Source: Agromyces intestinalis (lineage in GTDB: Bacteria > Actinomycetota > Actinomycetes > Actinomycetales > Microbacteriaceae). From it: a stretch of DNA of 64,000 nucleotides. How positions within the stretch are numbered: position 1 is the stretch's first letter; the number at the start of each line of letters is the position of its first letter. Location of the stretch: the NCBI RefSeq assembly GCF_008365295.1, contig NZ_CP043505.1, forward strand, positions 3,224,001-3,288,000. Reading direction: 5' to 3'. The notes beneath the pieces are model-generated. The model saw only the letters and a program-made list of their open reading frames with translations. It was not told where the DNA came from and did no database searches. Positions 58,459 to 64,000 of this stretch are shown piece after piece. A program made the position numbers and the translations under genes.

Positions 58459-60150
58459 GTGACCCACGAATCCACGCTCGACACGCCCGCGGTCGTCGCG
58501 CGCGTCGCGCAATCAGAGGTGAGGTGGTGGCAGGACGCCGTCGTCTATCAGGTCTACATCCGCTCCTTCGCTGATGGAGACGGTGACGGGGAGGGCGACC
58601 TCGCCGGTCTGATCGAGCGCATCGACTACCTCGCGGACCTCGGCGTGGATGCGATCTGGTTGAACCCCTGGTATCGGTCGCCGATGGCCGACGGAGGCTA
58701 CGACGTCGCTGACTACCGTGACATCGACCCGCGGTTCGGCACACTCGCGGATGCCGAGCGACTCATCGACGTCGCCCACGGACGTGGACTTCGCGTGATC
58801 ATCGATATCGTTCCCAACCACACGTCGGATCAGCATCGCTGGTTCCGTGACGCCCTCGCGGGGGATCCGGCCGCGCGTGCCCGGTACCTCTTCCGGCCCG
58901 GCCGGGGGGTGGACGGCGAGCTCCCCCCGAATGACTGGGTGTCCGCGTTCGGCGGGTCGGCATGGGCCCGCGAAACCAAGGCCGACGGAACCCCCGGCGA
59001 TTGGTACCTTCACCTCTACGCGGTGGAGCAGCCCGACCTCGACTGGAGCAATCGTGAGGTTCGCGAGGAGTTCGAGGACGTTCTGCGGTTCTGGTTCGAC
59101 CGGGGGGTCGACGGCGTCCGTATCGATGTCGCTCACGGTCTCGTCAAGGCTGACGGACTCCCCGACGGCGGACCCGTCGACCCAGCCCGTCAGTACGTGA
59201 GGCCTCATCCCGCGTGGGACCAGCCCGGAGTCCACGAGATCTACCGAGCCTGGCGACGCATCGCCGACGGTTATGAGCCCGATCGCATCTTCGTGGCCGA
59301 GGCATGGGTTCCCGACAACGAATCGCTCGCCCGATACCTGCGCCCTGACGAGCTGCACACCGCGTTCCAGATCGACCTGCTCTTCGCACCATGGTCGGCA
59401 GCCGTCCTTCGGGAGACCATCGCTGGGTCGCTCGCCGCGGCACGAGAAGTCGGCGCACCCAGCACCTGGGTCCTTTCAAACCATGATGTGCCGCGCAACG
59501 TCACCCGGTATGCGCGGACGCAGCCCGATCACCAGATCCTGCCGGACTGGGATCGCCGACGATGGGCCCATGAGCCGGCCGACCTCTCGCTCGGCATGCG
59601 ACGGGCTCGCGCCGCTGCGATGCTGGTCGGGGCCTTGCCCGGGTCGCTCTATGTCTACCAAGGCGAGGAACTCGGGCTACCTGAATACGAGGACCTTCCG
59701 CACGAGCGGCGGCAAGATCCGACTTGGTGGCAATCGGGTTACACGGAGCCCGGCCGGGACGGATGTCGTGTGCCGCTGCCGTGGGCGCGGGCCGGGGCAT
59801 CCCTCGGATTCGGACCCGAAGGCGGCCGGGACCCGTGGCTACCGCAGCCGGCCGAATGGGGCACGCTCAGCGTCGATGCGCAGGCGGGCGATCCCGACTC
59901 CACGCTCGAGCTCTACCGGAGCGTGATTCGGTCGCGGCGCGATCTGTTCGGCGACGCACCACTGCACTGGATCGAGGCAGGCGCCGATGTCCTCGCGTTC
60001 GAGCGCGGCGGTACGGAATGTCGGGTGAATCTCGGCCGGTTGGCCGTGCCGCTTCCTCGTGGCAGCGTCGTGCTGCTCGCATCCGGACCGGTGCAGGACG
60101 TGATTCCGCCAGACACGGCGGTGTATCTCAGCCGGGCGGGGGAATGGTGA
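58459..60150 (+). CDS. GH13 alpha-glucosidase/oligosaccharide hydrolase
   Basis: A 563-residue alpha-amylase-family enzyme. VVYQVYIRSFADGDGDGEGD and the barrel regions IVPNHTS and GVRIDVAHG lead to the nucleophile Asp (about 223). The acid/base Glu is in FVAEAW (about 281) and the third acid is Asp in SNHDVPRN (about 343). No signal peptide, so it acts in the cytosol on imported oligosaccharides, as oligo-1,6-glucosidase or alpha-glucosidase do. GTG 58459 is used; TTG 58426 would start inside operator O3. The stop overlaps the GH172 gene. The exact substrate is unknown. Confidence 0.93.
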   Translation: MTHESTLDTPAVVARVAQSEVRWWQDAVVYQVYIRSFADGDGDGEGDLAGLIERIDYLADLGVDAIWLNPWYRSPMADGGYDVADYRDIDPRFGTLADAERLIDVAHGRGLRVIIDIVPNHTSDQHRWFRDALAGDPAARARYLFRPGRGVDGELPPNDWVSAFGGSAWARETKADGTPGDWYLHLYAVEQPDLDWSNREVREEFEDVLRFWFDRGVDGVRIDVAHGLVKADGLPDGGPVDPARQYVRPHPAWDQPGVHEIYRAWRRIADGYEPDRIFVAEAWVPDNESLARYLRPDELHTAFQIDLLFAPWSAAVLRETIAGSLAAAREVGAPSTWVLSNHDVPRNVTRYARTQPDHQILPDWDRRRWAHEPADLSLGMRRARAAAMLVGALPGSLYVYQGEELGLPEYEDLPHERRQDPTWWQSGYTEPGRDGCRVPLPWARAGASLGFGPEGGRDPWLPQPAEWGTLSVDAQAGDPDSTLELYRSVIRSRRDLFGDAPLHWIEAGADVLAFERGGTECRVNLGRLAVPLPRGSVVLLASGPVQDVIPPDTAVYLSRAGEW

Positions 60151-61193
60151 TCGACATCGCGCGCCGGCGCCAGGCTCGCACCCGTTCCTTCTCACCCGAG
60201 AATCCGACCGGTGCAGCTTCGCAAGGTGGCAGAGCGCTGGAGGGCCCGGGGGCGTGGAATGCCCGCGAACTCGGGGCAGGATGGAAGATCTCGCCGTGTG
60301 TCGACCTGCCGGCGGGGGAGACCCTCACCCTCGCGGAACTCGACGGGCCGGGGGCAGTCACGCACCTCTGGGCCACAACGGCACGTGAGAACTGGCGGAG
60401 CCTCGTACTTCGTGCGTACTGGGACGGTGACGCCGAGCCAGCCGTGGAAGTGCCGTATGGCGACTTCTTCTGCAATGGCTGGGGAGTCTATGCACCGGTC
60501 GCTTCCGAGATGATCGTGGCTGCGCCCTACGGCGGCTTCACGTCCTACTGGCCGATGCCCTTCCGTCGTTCCGCGCGACTCACATTGGAGAACGTCGGTG
60601 CGGCGACAGCCCGCGTCTTCTACCAGGTCGATGTCGAAGAGGGCGGTGAACGCGGCGAGGACCTCTACCTGCACGCGCAGTGGCGGCGGTCGAACCCAGT
60701 CGATGAACTGGTGGATCACGTGCTCGTCGATGTGACGGGCGCGGGCCACTACGCCGGCACCTACCTCGCGTGGGGGTCGAACTCGAACGGCTGGTGGGGA
60801 GAGGGCGAGGTCAAGTTCTTCCTCGACGACGACGCTGAGTACCCGAGCATCTGCGGAACCGGCACCGAGGACTACTTCGGCGGTGCGTGGAACTTCGACG
60901 TTCCAGGGAGTGGGTACACCGCCTACACCACGGCCTACCTCGGACTTCCGCAGATCATCCGACCGGACGGGCTCTACCAGAGTCAGCAGAGGTTCGGAAT
61001 GTATCGTTGGCACCTCCCCGACCCCATCTGCTTCGAGAAGCGCCTCAGATCGACGGTCCAGGCCCTGGGCTGGCAGAGCGGCGAACGCTACCTGCCGTTG
61101 CGGGACGACCTCGCCTCCACCGCTCTCTTCTACCTGGACCGCACCGCTGCGGACCGACCCGAACTCGATGTCGCGCGCCTCGAGGCGCACTAG
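60144..61193 (+). CDS. GH172 (DUF2961) glycoside hydrolase
   Basis: 349 residues of the DUF2961 family, now GH172, which includes difructose-anhydride synthase/hydrolase and exo-alpha-D-arabinofuranosidases. Conserved blocks: VPYGDFFCNGWG, GGFTSYWPMPFRRSARLTLEN, the acidic GTGTEDYFGGAW (about 239-250; probable catalytic Glu) and RWHLPDPICFEKRLR. It lacks a signal peptide. ATG 60144 overlaps the GH13 stop (GTG 60147 is an alternative), so translation is coupled. Together with GH13 and GH2 it points to breakdown of an unusual oligosaccharide containing a furanose, but the substrate is inferred. Confidence 0.88.
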   Translation: MVIDIARRRQARTRSFSPENPTGAASQGGRALEGPGAWNARELGAGWKISPCVDLPAGETLTLAELDGPGAVTHLWATTARENWRSLVLRAYWDGDAEPAVEVPYGDFFCNGWGVYAPVASEMIVAAPYGGFTSYWPMPFRRSARLTLENVGAATARVFYQVDVEEGGERGEDLYLHAQWRRSNPVDELVDHVLVDVTGAGHYAGTYLAWGSNSNGWWGEGEVKFFLDDDAEYPSICGTGTEDYFGGAWNFDVPGSGYTAYTTAYLGLPQIIRPDGLYQSQQRFGMYRWHLPDPICFEKRLRSTVQALGWQSGERYLPLRDDLASTALFYLDRTAADRPELDVARLEAH

Positions 61194-61204
61194 AAGGACC
61201 CCCG

Positions 61205-63901
61205 ATGCCCACCACCCACGTCAACGTCGACCGGCCGCTGCCCCTCAGCGAGTGGGAGTTCGCGCATGCGCCGCGCGGCGCCGAGTTCGGCGAATGGACT
61301 CCCGTCACCGTGCCGCACGAGGCACTCTCGGCGGTCGGCGATGTCCGCGCCGGCGGGCGGGTCGCCTACCGCACCGCGGTCGACGTCGACGCCGTCCACG
61401 GCGATGAGGTCCTCCGCTTCGGCGCGGTGTCATATGCCTGTCACGTCGTCGTGAACGGTATCGAGTGCGGAGCGCATGAGGGCGCCTGGGATGCGTTCGA
61501 AGTGCTCATCGGCTCCGTGCTCCGCCCCGGTGCCAACGAGCTCCGGGTCGAGGTCGACCTCCCCGACTACGACCCCGAGAGCCCGCTGCACTTCCGCACC
61601 CTCCTGCTCGGCTTCGTTCCCGACACGATGGGACCCTTCGCAGGGCTCTGGCGCGAGGTGGTGCTCACTCGGCGTCCGGGGTTCGCCGAGGAGTCGCTCC
61701 GCATCGCCACCGCGGAACGTGCGCTCGTCGTCGACTGGGCGCCGGTCGAGGGTCGGGTGCGAGTAGAGGTCTTCGGCACCGACGGCGACGTCATCGGTAC
61801 AGCGGAAACGGATGGCACGATCGGCGTCCTCGACGTGCCGTGCCCGGACGCCCCGATGTGGTCGCCTGGGAAGCCTGCTCTGGTGACGGTCGTCGCCACG
61901 CATGCGACCTCTGCCATGCTCGAAACGCGCATCGAGCGACGTACCGGTTTCCGCGAGCTCGCCGCGGATGGACACTGGATTCGCCTCGGTTCGGAGCGCG
62001 TCCACCTTCGAGCCGTGCTGCATTGGGGGCACTATCCCGAATTCGGCGCACCCTCGCCCACCCGTGAGGAGGCACGGCGGGAACTCGAGCAGATCCGCGC
62101 TCTCGGCTTCAACGCGGTGAAGTTCTGCCTGTTCATGGCGCCCGACTTCTACTACGACCTCTGCGACGAACTCGGCATCCTCGTTTGGCAGGAACTCCCA
62201 CTCTGGCTTCCGAAGGACGCCGGTGAACTCCCCAAGCGCGTGCTCGCGCAATATCCGCGGCTCATCGAGCAGATCGTCCGTCATCCTTCGGTGGTGCTCG
62301 TGTCGCTCGGCTGCGAACTCGACGGCACCGTTCCCACCACCCTGCTCGATCGCGCGTACGAACTCGTCCGCGACCGGCTCCCCGACGCGATCGTGTGCGC
62401 GAACTCGGGATCAGGGGAGTGCTTCGGCGGTGGCGAGGATGCGACGAGTGACATCGACGACTACCACTTCTACGGTGACGTGCATCGGCTCGAGCCGCTG
62501 ATCGAGCGTTTCACCGCGACCCGCCGCGAGGTGCGGCCCTGGCTGTTCGGCGAGTACAACGACGCCGACACGTGGCGCACCGCGGCCGATATCGTCGACC
62601 CCGCGGACGGCCCCGACTGGCTGTCGACCGATCTCGCTGTGAATCCGCTTCGCAGCGTGCACGCAGGGTTCGCCTCCGACCAGCCGATCTACCGACAGAA
62701 GGAGATCATCGCCGAGGAAGGCTACGTCGATGAGGTCGAGGGCCTGCGCGAACTGAGCCACGCCCAGGCTTGGGCGACCCGCAAGCTCGTGTTCGAACTC
62801 ACTCGCCGGTTCGGCTCGGTGAGCGGGTACGTGGTCACCACGCTCCGCGATGTGCCGATCACCACCGCGGGCCTCATCGACGACCTGGGCCGCGTGAAGT
62901 TCGACCCCGACCTGTTCGCCGAGGTGAACGCGGCCGCGACGCTGGCGCTGGCCACGCCGGCCGGGCGACGATGGGTCCACGGCGGAGATCGGCTCCAAGT
63001 GTCCGATCCGTTCAACGCGGTCGCGGGTAAGCCCTACGACGCCGCGATTGTGATCGCGAACGCCACGAACGGACGCGGCGACGGCGAATTGATCGTCGAG
63101 CTTGAGGCGGTCGGTCGACTGCTCGTCGCGGAGCGGACTCACTTCGACGTGGCCGCGTGGACTTCGCGCGAAGCCACTTCGCTGCGCTTCGCGGTGCCGG
63201 ATCCCGGGCTCGACCGCACCATGGCGGCCACGCTCACCGCGCGGGTGGAACTCGAGGGTCGGGTGCTCGCGTCGAACCGTTGGTCGATCGATCTGCATCC
63301 CGCCGAGGGCCCGGGGGTGACGCCGTTCCTGCTGCACGATCCGACGGGGGTGCTGGACGGATGGCAGCCGGCGGGCGCGATACGACTTGCATCGACGGCC
63401 GACCTGGACGTCGCGGCGGAGGCATCCACCCTCGTGACAACGCGCTACGACGAGGCGATCCGCCGGGCGACGGCCGAGATCGGCCTGCGCACGTTCGCGA
63501 TCGACGACGGAGCCTACTTCACCGGCGTACGAGGGCCCTTCTGGCGCGAGAACGTCAAGCGAGCGCACCGCGGTGGATGGCTCGACTCGGCGCTACCCGA
63601 CGAGCACCTTGGGGAGCCCACCATGGCGATCGCCAGCGACCGGTTCATTTCCCGACGCGAGCTTCGAGACCGGCTGCCCGGCTTCCGGCCGCTCATCAGC
63701 CGGTACGACGCCCGGACCTACACCGTCGGCGAGTACCTCTTCGAGTGGGACGAGGGCCGCGGGCGCACTGTGTTCTCGACTCTGAACCACGGCGAAGGCA
63801 ACGGCACCCAGCCGCGCTCGATCGCCGACAACCCTCTCGGACGCCGCATCCTGCGGGCGTTCATCGACTCCACTCCCCGTTCCACCGAACCGACGCAGTG
63901 A
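61205..63901 (+). CDS. GH2-family glycoside hydrolase
   Basis: 898 residues. An N-terminal sugar-binding domain (PLSEWEFAHAPRG, GRVAYRTAVDVDAVHGDEVL) and an immunoglobulin-like domain precede the TIM barrel (LHWGHYPEFGAPSPTREEARRELEQIRALGFNAVKF). The expected acid/base Glu is E371 in VSLGCELDG. Most GH2 enzymes have Asn before this Glu, so Cys here is unusual. The nucleophile candidate is E450 in LFGEYNDADTW. A C-terminal region continues after the barrel. No signal peptide, so it is cytosolic. ATG 61205 follows GAAGGA. It could be a beta-galactosidase, -glucuronidase or -mannosidase. Confidence 0.85.
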   Translation: MPTTHVNVDRPLPLSEWEFAHAPRGAEFGEWTPVTVPHEALSAVGDVRAGGRVAYRTAVDVDAVHGDEVLRFGAVSYACHVVVNGIECGAHEGAWDAFEVLIGSVLRPGANELRVEVDLPDYDPESPLHFRTLLLGFVPDTMGPFAGLWREVVLTRRPGFAEESLRIATAERALVVDWAPVEGRVRVEVFGTDGDVIGTAETDGTIGVLDVPCPDAPMWSPGKPALVTVVATHATSAMLETRIERRTGFRELAADGHWIRLGSERVHLRAVLHWGHYPEFGAPSPTREEARRELEQIRALGFNAVKFCLFMAPDFYYDLCDELGILVWQELPLWLPKDAGELPKRVLAQYPRLIEQIVRHPSVVLVSLGCELDGTVPTTLLDRAYELVRDRLPDAIVCANSGSGECFGGGEDATSDIDDYHFYGDVHRLEPLIERFTATRREVRPWLFGEYNDADTWRTAADIVDPADGPDWLSTDLAVNPLRSVHAGFASDQPIYRQKEIIAEEGYVDEVEGLRELSHAQAWATRKLVFELTRRFGSVSGYVVTTLRDVPITTAGLIDDLGRVKFDPDLFAEVNAAATLALATPAGRRWVHGGDRLQVSDPFNAVAGKPYDAAIVIANATNGRGDGELIVELEAVGRLLVAERTHFDVAAWTSREATSLRFAVPDPGLDRTMAATLTARVELEGRVLASNRWSIDLHPAEGPGVTPFLLHDPTGVLDGWQPAGAIRLASTADLDVAAEASTLVTTRYDEAIRRATAEIGLRTFAIDDGAYFTGVRGPFWRENVKRAHRGGWLDSALPDEHLGEPTMAIASDRFISRRELRDRLPGFRPLISRYDARTYTVGEYLFEWDEGRGRTVFSTLNHGEGNGTQPRSIADNPLGRRILRAFIDSTPRSTEPTQ

Positions 63902-63929
63902 CGCGTCTCAACCCCGAAGGAGCACCACC

Positions 63930-64000
63930 ATGCACAAGAGCATCCGCATCGCCACCGCCGCCGCTGCGGTGCTGGCACTCGGCCTCACCGGCTGCGCCAG
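63930..64000 (+). CDS. Sugar-ABC-type lipoprotein, N-terminus (partial)
   Basis: Only 23 codons are inside the window: MHKSIRIATAAAAVLALGLTGCA, a lipoprotein signal with lipobox LTGC. AAGGAG (63917-63922) is seven bases before the ATG. In this position after LacI-regulated glycoside hydrolases, a solute-binding lipoprotein of a sugar ABC transporter is the most likely continuation, but the body of the gene is not visible. Confidence 0.65.
   Translation, partial: MHKSIRIATAAAAVLALGLTGCA

Overview
The window is high-GC DNA, strongly biased to G/C at third codon positions, with dense gene packing, ATGA/GTGA stop-start overlaps and many GTG or TTG starts. Gene content (meso-diaminopimelate genes dapC/D/E, actinobacterial DapD, TatB, DUF3117, DUF3107, AdnAB helicase-nuclease, UPF0182, DUF2342, GPH transporter) points to an actinobacterium, most likely Microbacteriaceae (Agromyces/Microbacterium-like). 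From memory, the order in 2-27 kb follows Mycobacterium tuberculosis Rv1165-Rv1234 with many genes missing, and the order in 36-54 kb follows Rv3202c-Rv3193c. These are recalled comparisons, not searches.

Layout. 0-1.8 kb: end of a peptide ABC transporter (permease C-terminus and a fused double ATPase). 2-5 kb: typA and a secreted M23 endopeptidase. 5-9.8 kb: enoyl-CoA hydratase, a lipoprotein/membrane pair, ferredoxin-dapC and citrate synthase. 9.9-16.5 kb: secreted penicillin-acylase-type hydrolase, divergent dapD/dapE, a PIG-V-like mannosyltransferase and the small DUF3117 gene. 16.6-27 kb: O-methyltransferase, tatB, succinate-semialdehyde dehydrogenase, a GPH transporter coupled to a sphingosine-phosphate-lyase-like PLP enzyme, a lipoprotein, mrp, DUF1003, a PRC-MgtE_N-CBS protein and a stress protein. 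27.4-36.4 kb: GNAT, a decayed TetR/membrane-protein scar, a lipoprotein, aminopeptidase P, an EEP-domain membrane protein, a PHP phosphatase, a DEAD-box helicase, a ferritin-like protein and two small genes. 36.5-54.7 kb: a DNA-repair and envelope block: adnB-adnA, a phosphotransferase, nudC-uvrD2, an orphan TOMM-cyclodehydratase-like protein, a DUF2342 metalloprotease, a PDZ-Lon protease, a UPF0182 membrane protein and a methyltransferase. 54.7-56.4 kb: secreted GH18 chitinase with two chitin-binding modules. 56.7 kb: initiator tRNA-fMet. 57.2-64 kb: a LacI-controlled carbohydrate locus (GH13, GH172, GH2, and the start of a sugar-binding lipoprotein), with relaxed codon usage that suggests later acquisition.

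Regulation. At least eleven genes have a TANNNT-type -10 hexamer exactly six bases before the start codon, the geometry of leaderless mRNAs. The LacI locus has three palindromic operators and a textbook promoter (TTGACG, 17 bp, TACAGT).

The strongest unexplained signals are the heavy use of the short motif CGGATGYC (CGGATGCC/CGGATGTC) in coding DNA and in terminator stems over about 1-56 kb, two long antisense overlaps at the 3' ends of the helicase genes, several palindromic intergenic repeats, and the GH13-GH172-GH2 locus beside the initiator tRNA. No CRISPR array, insertion sequence or prophage was seen.
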